Source of the DNA: Hexactinellida sp. DTS-2022
Lineage: Eukaryota > Porifera > Hexactinellida
Reading direction: 5' to 3'
Length of the DNA stretch: 64,000 bases
Assembly: GCA_028753945.1 (NCBI GenBank)
Contig: JAPNXP010000013.1
Coordinates: 3,038,001-3,102,000, forward strand
A model generated the notes under the pieces. It was not told the DNA's origin. It did no database searches and saw only the letters and a list, made by a program, of their open reading frames with translations. A program made the translations under genes and the position numbers. Of the stretch, positions 54,659 to 64,000 are shown piece after piece (the first letter of the stretch is position 1; every line of letters starts with the position of its first letter).

Positions 54659-54890
54659 ATAGTTATTTTATAGTATGTATTGTAATTGTATACAGTTAGT
54701 TTGTAATACGAGAGACAATTATCACTGTTACCCACGTCTATTGCAGTAATATTCACTAAAATCCATTTATATATCAAACAGGTAAATTAGATATGCTATA
54801 TTAGCCTATATATTGTATGTATTTTGCATGTAAGACTTGAAGTTATCCATGGTTAAATACCGTGAATAGGCTATAGTTACGTAGGCTGTG

Positions 54891-54980
54891 ATGCTCCCCG
54901 ACTAAGAAATATACATTTGTCACAAACGGTGCGCAAAGGTACCGCTCCATAATAACAACAGTCCAACAGTCCATAATGAG
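54891..54980 (+). repeat. Sat A, one unit after the P-C element
   Basis: ATGCTCCCCGACTAAGAAAT, GCGCAAAGGTACC, ATAATAACAACAGTCC, continuing the unit split at 46260. Confidence 0.8.
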
Positions 54981-54984
54981 TGTA

Positions 54985-55535
54985 TTACCTCATAAGGAAT
55001 TAAGTGCTAATTATCTTATTATCTCAAAGATTATTGTAGTTAGGCATATATAATGTATTATCAATGAATAGGAAGTTACCTATTGCGGATAGATCAGTAC
55101 TAGCCTAGTTTACATAAAATAGATAGTTTTTGAGTTATGGCTCATTTTAGGGAATATACATTTCCCTGGCAACCGAGGAATGTGTCAACATTCCATTTAT
55201 AATTTCGATATATTTTATTCAACTAGTTATGGGCATCATCATGTTCCAATTTTGAACATTTATAACGCGTCTAACTATGTTAAAAGCAGGCTAAAAAACA
55301 CGATAATACCCACCAAAAATAGCAATTACGTAATCAAATGATGACATAGCTGAATTCTGAAGGGTGCTATGTATACCTTGATACCATGTTCCTATATAGT
55401 TATAGAACATTTATGAAGTCTATCACTACTAGTTAATTAGATAACGATAAATAACCCATTTATCAATAGCCTTCCTTTAATCCATGGTCCAGTTTCACAA
55501 AGTTGGTGCATAGGCCTTACATAACGTAGGTCACG
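54985..55535 (-). mobile_element. Partial long-TIR element, CGTGACC end
   Basis: Ends at 55535 with the inward sequence CGTGACCTACGTTATGTAAG and carries the shared core in reverse (TATACCTTGATACC, ATAACGCGTCTAACTATG, AACATTCCATTTATAATTTC). The other end is missing; the left border lies in Sat A. Confidence 0.65.
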
Positions 55536-55540
55536 ATCTA

Positions 55541-55690
55541 TCTTATATATTAAATCACAATGATTTCTTTTTGTTTTTGTTCGTTTGTTTGTTCAGAATT
55601 GATTGAGGAACTGGTAAGAGCTAAAGGCTTGAAATTTGGCAGGGGGATGGGGAATACTGTATCTAGAAACAAGTTCTAATATCTAAGAAA
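55541..55690 (+). mobile_element. Helitron-type 5' end fragment
   Basis: TCTTATATATTAAATCACAA (preceded by A), then a T/G-rich run and GTTTGTTTGTTC, then GGAACTGGTAAGAGCT and CTTGAAATTTGGCAGG. This combination is typical of animal Helitron 5' ends. A near-identical start is at 59271. The 3' end is not evident. Confidence 0.55.
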
Positions 55691-55827
55691 AATATTCACA
55701 TCTTCCCTCCCTATAGGTGACAAAACTTTTAGCCTATTAAATTCGAGGGTTTTCCAGTATGGATTAGCAGCTAACATTCAATTAGTATAAAAGGATTTTA
55801 GTGTATCTATCAATTGTTAAGTGTGCC

Positions 55828-56430
55828 ATGGCCTACTTAATATACGGCTATATATGTCGCCGGGAAGGCCATAAAACAAAGAGGCCAGTTTCTAATTTTC
55901 AAAATGGAGAATTGATCTTTATTCGAATAATTAGCAATGATAGAGCTGAAAAGTGTATAATAACTATATAGGAATATGGTATCCAGGTAAACATAGCACC
56001 CTCCAGAATTGTGATATGTCATCATCTGATGACGTTATGGTTATTTTGGTTGCGAAATATCTTGTTTTTCTAGCATACTTTTAGCATAGTTAAACGCGTT
56101 ATAAATGTTCAAAATTGGAACATGGTTATACCCAGAAGTAGTAGAATAAAATATATCGAAATTATAAATGGAATGTTGACACATTCCGCGGTTGCCATGG
56201 AAAATGTATATTTCCTAAAATGTGCCATAACACAAAAACTATGAATGTTATGTAAACTAGACTGGTACTGATCTGTCCGGAATAGGTAACTTCCTATTCA
56301 TCGATAATACATTTTATATGCCTTACTTCAATAATTTTTGAGATAGTGAGTCATTACCTAATAATTAATTAAGTGTTAATTATCTCATTATCTCAAAAAT
56401 TATTGAAGTAAGGTGATTTAATTGGTCGAG
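55828..56430 (+). mobile_element. Partial long-TIR element, CATGGCC end
   Basis: Starts CATGGCCTACTTAATATACG, like 10343, then carries the shared core as in 45204-46046. The right end is missing near 56430. Confidence 0.65.
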
Positions 56431-56868
56431 AGGAAGTTCATTTATCCAATCAGTTATTGTGTTCCCTCTGTCTACATATGCGTAGAATGAGGGGGGCGCC
56501 CCCCCCCATATTTTAAACCTGGGGGGGGGCTCGTAGGACCGCCCCCCCACTTTTCGGAGCTATCATACCCAATTTTGTGGTCATTACATTCTAGTTAGGA
56601 TTCGGATCTTGTGGTCATATGGTTGTATTAAATTCAAATTAGGTTACCTAATTAAGAGAAATCAAACTATGCGAATCACGATTGATTTACTAACAACTAA
56701 TAATCCAATGTTTGTGTTTGCAATCTAATTAATGAAACCTTTAAAAGTGTTATTTAGTAAGCTCTATTAAATTTAGAAACATATGATTCTCTCAGTTTTC
56801 ATAAACAGTGTGTGACTTTGAGTATATAAATTAACCATTTGTGATTTTACAAAAAGAATAACTTTATA
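56431..56868. other. hAT 5' region with G/C runs
   Basis: Contains GGGGGGCGCCCCCCCCC and CCTGGGGGGGGGCTCG near 56490-56530, then about 300 bp of AT-rich leader before the transposase start at 56869. The G/C-run part may be the element terminus, but I cannot find matching ends. Confidence 0.35.
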
Positions 56869-59190
56869 ATGTCCGAAAAGAGAACCAGAGAAGAACAGAC
56901 AGATATCACACTGTTCCTCAACAAAAAACCTATGACTTCGTATGTAGCTGAACCAACAACTTTATTTGTAGAGGAGACTGAGCTAATAGAATTGCCTATT
57001 CCTGAAAGACAGTCGATCAAAGAATTACCTAAGCCCACGCCAAAGGCCGAAAGCGGTCATTCGATTCAGACGGCTTGGTTCGAGGAGTTTTCCTGGCTAA
57101 AACTTGCGGAAAATTCGAAATCATTATATTGTATTAGCTGTCATTGGGCATTCGAGCGACGTCGCCTAAAACCTGCAGACATGATCACTTGTACACATAC
57201 TTCTTTTCCATGGAAGGATCATGTTTCAGGATGGAGGAATTTCAAGAAGGGTCGTGATGGTATCAGGAAGCATAATGAAAGCGGTATACACCGCAATGCT
57301 GAATTTGCTATAAACCTCGCTAGGAATGCATCAAAACATAAAGTTATTTTGGACTCAGGAACGAATAGTGAATTTGAGCTCAACAGAATGGGACTTAGAG
57401 CTGTATTCGAAAGTATTAGGTTGTGCGGACATCAGGGTCTGACTTTACGTGGACATCGTGATGAAAACAACACTGCAAACCTTAACTGCATAGTTAGTTA
57501 ACTTGATTGGAAAATTTAATATAATCGTCAATCTGTATCTGACGGCTGAGAGTAAAATGAAGTACCTTTCTCCAGGAATCCAGAATGAAGTATTGAAATC
57601 ACTAGGCCATTCTTTACAAAGGAACTTAATTAATCGGATACAGACTGAATCTGTTGGGTTCAATAAAGAACCAGTATTTTCAATTATTTTGGACGAAACC
57701 ACTGACATCAACCGAAAGGAACAAGTTTCATTTTGTATTCGCTTTTGCAATACTGACTTGCAAAGTGAAGAAGTTTTCCTTGGTTTTCACCTCACCAGCC
57801 GTACCAATGCTGATAGTCTGCTCCACTTGCTTAAAACCTCGTTGCTGAGTTTTGGCCTTCCATTTACTGGTATACGTGGTCAAGGGTACGATGGTGCTTC
57901 AAATATGCCAGGGAAGAATAATGGTCTGCAAGCCAAGGTTACTGCTGAAAATCCAAAGGCTTTGTATTTGTATTGTCTTGGTCACCAGCTCAACTTGGTT
58001 GTTCAAGATTCGTTTGCATCAATTCCTCAAGTCATGATCTCACTCGAACGAATGAATGCGGTCGTTCATTTTATAAAAAATTCACCTAAGAAGTTGGATC
58101 GATTTCAGACATTGATGAATGAGATAGAAAATAGAGATGATTCTCCACAAGACAAACATTTATTACGTCCACTTTGTCCTACGCGTTGGGTTATGAGACT
58201 GCCCGCCGTTGATGCGTTCCTAATTCACTATGAAGCAATACTCGAGTTTCTTGAGGCTATAGTAAACGATCGTAGTGAGCCAGGAAAGAGTAGGGGGGAA
58301 GCTGAGTCATATTTACATGGTCTTGAGTCTTTTCAGAATTACTTCAACCTACGAGTTATCCAGAGGCTTTTGCAAGTTGTTCATCCTATCCACGTAGAAT
58401 GCCAGGGAAGAAAAGCTACAACCGGCTAGGTCAGTTCATGGGTAAATACATTAATTTTAACCCTAACCGCCGATGGCCAGGATAAAGAAAATGCTCAGGC
58501 GCTCTATGAAAGTGTAAAGACTGTAACAATCCAGGAGCTACGCTTGGACCTGCCGAAATTGCCTAGGGCAAACCGCATTGCTCGCTCTTCTGGGACTGTT
58601 GGAGCTGCATTACAGGTTACCGAGGAACAAATAAGGGCATTTTATACCGAGCTTTACTCTTTGGTGATGGAAACTGGTGCGAAAGCACTTAAGATAGGTA
58701 TTCCAAGAACGATCTCGATGTTGTCGAATTATTGATACGAGGTTTGGAGGACAACTGCATGGCAGACTCAGAGCTGAACACATTGGCTAAGTTCTATGCT
58801 GGGGAAATCAAGCTGGATAACCTCCGCTTTGAGAGAAATATCTGGTTCGCCCGATGTAAAGAAATGCAGGACCAGCATACGATTGCAACATTGAGGGAAA
58901 AGCTAGTCGAAGAGGATGCACTTAAGATAATGATCCCTAATATGCACATGCTTTGTGTCATATATGTTTGTCTTCCCGTTACTACTTGCGAGGCGGAGAG
59001 ATCTTTTAGCATGCTAAGACGAATCCATACCTTCATGCGAAATTCTCAATCACAAGAGAGGTTAAATCATTGTTCAATTTTGGCCATCCATAAAGAGTTA
59101 ACACATTCAATGGAAATTGAGCCACTCATTGAGGAGTTCATTAATTCGACTGCTCAAAGGAGAAACAAGTTTGGACCAAATCCCCAATAG
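56869..59190 (+). pseudogene. DUF4371/ZMYM1-like hAT transposase, broken
   Basis: The first frame (56869-57501) starts MSEKRTREEQTDITLFLNKK and has WFEEFSWLKLAENSKSLYCI, CxxC and HxxxxH spacing of a TTF-type zinc finger, then GLTLRGHRDENN. A TAA at 57499-57501 and a shift lead to frame 2 (57503-58429): SPGIQNEVLKSLGHSL, IILDETTDINRKEQ (catalytic Asp), GIRGQGYDGASNMPGK and LYCLGHQLNLVVQDS. A shift near 58425-58450 leads to QDKENAQALYESVKTVTIQE (to 58735), and another to frame 58732-59190 with MCVIYVCLPVTTCEAERSFS and MLRRIHTFMRNSQSQERLNH, the hAT dimerisation domain. About 750 residues in total, normal for the family. At least three lesions. The element ends are not identified. Confidence 0.85.
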
Positions 59191-59270
59191 ATTCTTATTT
59201 ATGATATTGTTTTCTAAATCAACTATTCAGTTAAACAATCGGGTATTTATTAACACAATAAATGATATAA

Positions 59271-59452
59271 TCTTATATATTAAATCACAATGATTTTTTG
59301 TTGTTGTTGTTCGGAATTGATTGAAGAACTGGTAAGAGCTGCAGACTTGAAATTTGGCAGAGGGGTGGGAAATAATGTTTCTAGGAACAAATTCTAATAT
59401 CTAAGAGCAAGTTGTAAGAACGCCCGTAGCGCGGACGAGCAGCTTGTATAGA
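59271..59452 (+). mobile_element. Short Helitron-like element
   Basis: The 5' start is the same as at 55541. The 3' side has the hairpin words CGCCCGTAGCGCGG and CAGCTTGTA. The terminal tetranucleotide would be CTTG, not the usual CTAG/CTRR, so the 3' boundary is uncertain. About 180 bp. Confidence 0.5.
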
Positions 59453-60240
59453 TGATAACAGTTTTAATATCTAACCTCTCCGGGGGCTCGCCCCCTATAT
59501 TTTTGCGATTTTGAGAGAAATTATACGCCCATGGACAGGTCTCGCCCCCCATAATTTTAGGAATTTTTAGAAAACTTTCCGCTTATGTCTGTCTACCCAT
59601 ACATGTCTAACATTCCATTGTGTCTATTTGATTATTACCAATCAATTCAATAACTTCTCCACATCCCAAAGTTAGGGGTCCACAGAGTTGTATAGTTCAA
59701 TAGTGATATTAATTTTATATTTGGAGTTAGTTTATTAATATATACAAGGACATGCGTTATTATCTAGAAAACTGTCAGTTCTAATTAGCATAAATATTCA
59801 ACAGTATAGGCGCTGATTAGTATTTCCCATTTTTTTTTTTCTGTCCTTATACGTATATACCTACGGCTAGGGCCCACGGATATAGACAGCTTAGGGGGGC
59901 ACAGCCCTACTCTGAAACAATAGCATTACTGTTATGTGGGTCACTAGCGGTCACCTAAATATTACCCATATGATTCCCGTAATATAATCAATTTGTGCTT
60001 TTGCATTTTAGTAATGCTCAAGGGGGTTCGTGTTACAACCCGTCCTTTTTATTACAAAATGACAAAAAGCGTGATGTAGGGAGGGGGTATATAATTTTTT
60101 CGTCAATTTTTCGTTCTACAATCGAAAGTTTTTACAGGAGCTCAGATTCAGTTTAAGTCTATTGGAGTATGTAATTAAATACAACCGACATTAAATTTGA
60201 AACGGCATGTGTTTTGAAATACAAGCGAGGGCCGCAGGCC
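59453..60240. other. No gene recognised
   Basis: AT-rich with scattered G/C runs (CGGGGGCTCGCCCCCTA near 59478, GACAGGTCTCGCCCCCC near 59545, GCTTAGGGGGGCACAGCC near 59890) that may be parts of hAT ends. No long frames. Confidence 0.4.
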
Positions 60241-61250
60241 CGAGTGCAAGTTGTAAGAACGCGCGTAGCGCGGACGAGCAGCTTGTAGGTATTAAATCTC
60301 GATTTTTGTTTGTGTATGTGTGTGTTTGTTTGTTTGTCCGGATTGTATTAAAGTGATGGGGTAATAGAAACCGCATTAATATATGAGATATAAATTAACT
60401 GTCAAATGTTATAATTGGTAAACAAATGATATAATAGGTAAACAATTATGCTGAACACGAATTTCGCATTTATAAATTTATGATATGAATATTTGTTGTT
60501 GTTGTTACACAAATATGTAAACAAATTAATGAAAATTCAAAATCAACCTAGAAGTTTGCTCTCAACGGGGATTATAGGTAATTAATTAGGCTGAACACGA
60601 ATTTCGCATTTATAAATTTATAATATAAATATTTGTTGTTGTTGTTGACACAAAAAGGTAAACAAATTAATGAAAATTCAAAATCAACCTAGAAGTTAGC
60701 TTCCAACGGGTATTATAGGTAAACAAGTATGCTGAACACGAATTTCGCATTTATAAATTTATAATATGAATATTTGTTGTTGTTGTTGATACAAAAAGAT
60801 AAACAAATTAATGAAAATTCAAAATCAACCTAGAAGTTTGCTCTCAACGGGGATTATAGGTAATTAATTAGGCTGAACACGAATTTCGCATTTATAAATT
60901 TAGAATATAAATATTTGTTGTTGTTGTCAACACAAAAAGGTAAACAAATTAATGAAAATTCAAAATCAACGTAGAAGTTTGCTCTCAACGGAGATTATAG
61001 GTAAACAATTATGCTGAACACGAATTTCGCATTTATAAATTTATAATATGAATATTTGTTGTTGTTGTTGACACAAAAAGATAAACAAATTAATGAAAAT
61101 TCAAAATCAACCTAGAAGTTTGCTCTCAACGGGGATTATATGTAAACAATTATGCTGAACACGAATTTCGCATTTATAAATTTATAATATGTATATTTGT
61201 TGCTGTTGTAGACACAAATAAGTAAACAAATTAATGAAAAATTAATTGTA
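60241..61250 (+). mobile_element. Helitron-like element with a tandem array
   Basis: A 3'-type hairpin (GCGCGTAGCGCGGACGAGCA, about 60260-60282) is followed by TATTAAATCTCGATTTTTG, a (GTTT)n run and TTGTCCGGATTGTATTAAAG, the same start as at 20835. The array of about 5-6 units (60405-61240, roughly 145 bp each) follows, with GTAAACAA, ATGCTGAACACGAATTTCGC and AACCTAGAAGTTTGCTCTCA. Most units differ by only a few bases. The right end is not defined. Confidence 0.6.
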
Positions 61251-61329
61251 ATACAATTATTTACAATTATAATTGAACCCAACCCTGTATGATATTATAG
61301 ATAATTCGATTAATTAGAATGTAAAATAG

Positions 61330-62360
61330 TGGAGTTAACCAATGGGAATTTTCTACTTCAAACTATTAATTTAATAATCTGGTCTATGAAATCCAAAAAT
61401 GGGTCATACCTAGAAAAATTCATACAAAGCGTATTTAGTATCATTAGAAGCGGAATTTTTCGTAGAACAACATATCCAAATCCGTTTGGGGAAATTTTTT
61501 TACACAGGTGGCAGTGTCGGCCATTTCATAGTAAATCGCCGACATTTTCGTAACTAACTTTATCAAATCAATTATAATCAACTTATAATCATCATATTTG
61601 TACTCAGCGTAAAATTTCCAGCAATTTGATATATCACATGACAACATTTGGAGGATTTTTTCCATAGCAACGCTGGAATGTATTAAAAATATGTCAGGAA
61701 TGTACGAACATTCCATTCTCAAATTGTCTGCCTATCCAATCGAGTGACCCCTCGTTCATCTTCATTAGTGTAATTATACACATATCGACCCTCTAAAATG
61801 GGATTTGACGAGATTTAGCTGAAAATCTTAAATTTTAGGTTTATCTCGATTTTTCTCGACAAATCCCATTTTAGAGGGTCGATATGTGTATAATTATACT
61901 AGTGGAGTTGAACGAGGGGTCATTAGATTGGATAGGCACACAATTTGAGAATGGAACGTTCGTACATTCCGGACATATTTTTGATACATTCCGGCATTGC
62001 TATGGAAAAAATCCTCCAAATGGTATCATGTGATATATCAAATTGCTGGAAAATTGACGCTGAGTACAAATATGATGATTATAAGTTGATTAGAATTGAT
62101 TTGATAAAGTAAGTTACGAAAATGTCGGCGATTTACTATGAAATGGCCGACACTGCCACCCGTGTAAATTTTTTTCCCCAAAACGGATTTAAGCGGAATC
62201 TGGATATGATATTCTACGAAAAATTCAGCTTCTAATGACACTAAAATACATTTGTATGAATTTTTTCTAGGTTCAACCTTCCAACGACCAGACTATAATT
62301 AATTAATTTTACAACAGCTTTTCGCATGCAGGAATTATTAACCAATGAGAATTAACTAAT
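61330..62360. mobile_element. Foldback element, arms of about 400 bp
   Basis: 61409-61811 and 61852-62270 are inverted copies: TAGAAAAATTCATACAAA, CGGAATTTTTCGTAGAA, ATTTCATAGTAAATCGCCGA, GATATATCACATGA, CGACCCTCTAAAATGGGATT. The centre (about 40 bp) is AT-rich and holds GAGATTTAGC/TTTATCTC. Weaker similarity (ACCAATGGGAATT, TCTGGTC) extends to about 61330 and 62360. Mirrored open frames at 61444-61722 and 62038-62241 are by-products. No coding. Confidence 0.8.
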
Positions 62361-63204
62361 TAAGTATGCAGAGAGCTATCTATAAATAGCTGTATAGTAT
62401 AGTATACAGGGTAAAAACCCTAACCATCTAATGAAGTGCCTAACCAAACTTTTTAAGGTTTTAATTGATACTTTTGGTCACTAGGAATAGTTTAAGCCCA
62501 GACAACATTATTGAAAATTGTTGGTTTCACACAAACGGTGACGTCATCACACGATTAATTTTTCACACTATCTGTAATAACTATTGAACTATATTTCGCC
62601 ATGACAAGAAATATGTATATTTGTATAGGGCGTAAGAAAACATATCGATTGATGCATAAATTATTTTAATCAGACGTCATCTGTATTTTTGTTTATGACG
62701 TCATCATAAATTTACTTTCGAGAGATTGTTTATCACGACAAACGTCACTTTACTCGATTTGAATTATTATGTTGACCTTATGCATGTTATAAATAACTTC
62801 CGCAAAGGACGTACACACGTTTTCGCAATTTTCGAAACATAATATAGACTAATACATAGTAAATATACGACAATAATCCACCGATACATATATTCCAATA
62901 TGTCTGGTGAAAAGATTGTGCATTTTTTGAGATAAAAGCACCCAATTATGTACAGTTGTTCCATTTTAGCTACTGATCACCTTTAGCTATTGCGCATAGC
63001 CCAATCTATGGAAAAATGAAATATTCAGGGGGTCAAAGATTAGTGCCCAATGGAATTCTCCGGCAGTATGAACCAAGGATAGACCATTCAAATGCATTCA
63101 TAGCGACTGTATATTGTCAGATTCGTCCTCAGGCACTAAATTTCCAGCATTTGAGGGCAATATTTACTATATTTGGGGAAATTATTCTTCGTTATTCCAG
63201 TGCT
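62361..63204. other. No gene recognised
   Basis: AT-rich with TGACGTCATCACAC and ATGACGTCATCATAA words near 62540 and 62695. Frames at 62767-62964 and 63016-63345 show no recognisable content (the latter runs into Sat A). Confidence 0.4.
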
Positions 63205-63385
63205 AGGATACATAATATACACAGTTGTTTTTATAGAGAGGTACTTTTGCGCATCGTCCAAGACGAATGTGTTTTTCTTTGTAGGGAGCATAATATTCAT
63301 ATTTATCTTTATAGAGAGGTACTTTTGGGCACCGTCTATGACTAATGTATATTTCTTAGTCGGACAGCATATTATTCCAATCGTG
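63205..63385 (-). repeat. Sat A, two inverted units
   Basis: The reverse complement gives ACTAAGAAATATACATTAGT, CATAGACGGTGCCCAAAAGT and ACCTCTCTATAAA. This is the only inverted Sat A in the window. Confidence 0.8.
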
Positions 63386-64000
63386 ATTAATTGACATTTC
63401 CGGGAAATCGGTTTCTGTTGTACGAAAAATTTTTTTTGCAGATTATTATACCTTTATATTATATTTTCTAAAATTCAATCAAAATTTGGTGGAAAAATTC
63501 TAGGAACACCGATATTTACGTAATTTCACACCTCCATATATGGTATCTTCTGGATTACATAGCAAATTTCTGCGAAAATTATTTGTAATATGTGCATAAA
63601 AGTAAAGCTAATATAATTTTTAATGTAAATACAGCGGGGATATTACAAAACACGTAAGATTATATAATAAAGTCATAAGGTGGAGTATTACGGGAAATAT
63701 TCACCTAAAATTCAAATGGTTGTATCTCAAAATAATAAAACTGGCATTTTGATAATACAGAAACCTTAGTTTAGGGATTTTGAAATAATAAAGATGAAAA
63801 ATTGGATTTGCATTCTTTTCAATATACTTAGAGGAACAAAAAATCGGAAGTAGAATATGCAATTAGGGATTTGAAAAAATTTAATGATTGAAAATTAACG
63901 AAAAAATGCACTTTATTGAAGAAAACTAGACATAATTTCGTAGAATGTAAAGCAAGCGGAAAAGAAAAATTAAATTCAATGTTATCGCTCGTTTAGAATA
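63386..64000. other. No gene recognised
   Basis: Highly AT-rich, no frames of note, no recognised repeat. It continues beyond the window. Confidence 0.4.

Larger units (their letters stand above)
46261..54890 (+). mobile_element. P-C element, 8.6 kb with nested inserts
   Basis: The ends are CACAGCCTACGTAACTACAG and its complement, with inverted repeats extending about 60 bp (TTCACGGTA, ACCATGGATTACTTCAAG). They are flanked by the exact 9-bp duplication ATGCTCCCC (46252-46260, 54891-54899), which occurs once in Sat A. The coding part is a THAP/P-type transposase (51766-54658). The 5' leader is split by a hAT-like element (46422-51693) that itself contains Harbinger elements. Without the nested inserts the P-C element would be about 3.4 kb. 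Confidence 0.85.

Noticed and set aside
61444..62241. Two similar minus-strand frames of 92 and 67 residues
   Set aside because: They are mirror by-products of the foldback arms.

Overview
The window looks like an AT-rich metazoan (probably invertebrate) nuclear genome segment made almost wholly of transposable elements, their small non-autonomous derivatives and two tandem-repeat families. I recognise no host gene, tRNA, rRNA or bacterial feature. The animal assignment rests on the mix of families: THAP-domain P-element transposases, HARBI1/Myb Harbinger, DUF4371-type hAT, an animal-type Helitron with short GT-AG introns, a jockey/CR1-group LINE, a Penelope-like reverse transcriptase and a MULE fragment. 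The species cannot be told from the sequence.

Layout. 1-0.8 kb: pieces of an unnamed Cys-motif protein family, one inside an inverted-repeat element. 0.9-7 kb: three degenerate P-superfamily elements, one split by a hAT-type MITE. 7-17.3 kb: a 79-bp satellite (Sat A) split by a 6.8-kb Helitron (7793-14624). 17.3-24.8 kb: a decayed LINE, then a repeat (repeat X) whose second copy is split by a non-autonomous Helitron, a 116-bp MITE and a 2.76-kb P element; an unsplit copy of repeat X at 17.4-17.6 kb supplies the empty sites. 25.5-34.3 kb: a MULE fragment, a second satellite (Sat B, about 180-bp unit) and a 6-kb A/C-rich retroelement flanked by direct repeats. 34.3-46 kb: foldback elements, more non-autonomous Helitrons, long-TIR elements, and pogo, hAT and TTAA-type MITEs. 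46.26-54.89 kb: an 8.6-kb P element with 9-bp target duplications holding a hAT-like element, an autonomous-type Harbinger (Myb plus HARBI1), a second Harbinger-like element and further MITEs. 55-64 kb: long-TIR remnants, a near-complete but broken hAT transposase, a tandem-repeat Helitron and a 1-kb foldback.

How it fits together. Nothing here acts as a cellular pathway. The genes are transposases, a replicative helicase and reverse transcriptases, all with stops or frameshifts, so the locus appears to be an inactive TE nest. Its value is structural: many insertions have readable termini, target-site duplications and sometimes a paralogous empty site, so relative ages can be ordered. The least familiar items are (1) the A/C-rich Penelope-like element at 28.3-34.3 kb with a YFDD catalytic box and satellite-like direct repeats, and (2) a set of P-superfamily and long-TIR elements that share a CAYRGCCTAC-type terminus but differ in length, interior and target-duplication size.
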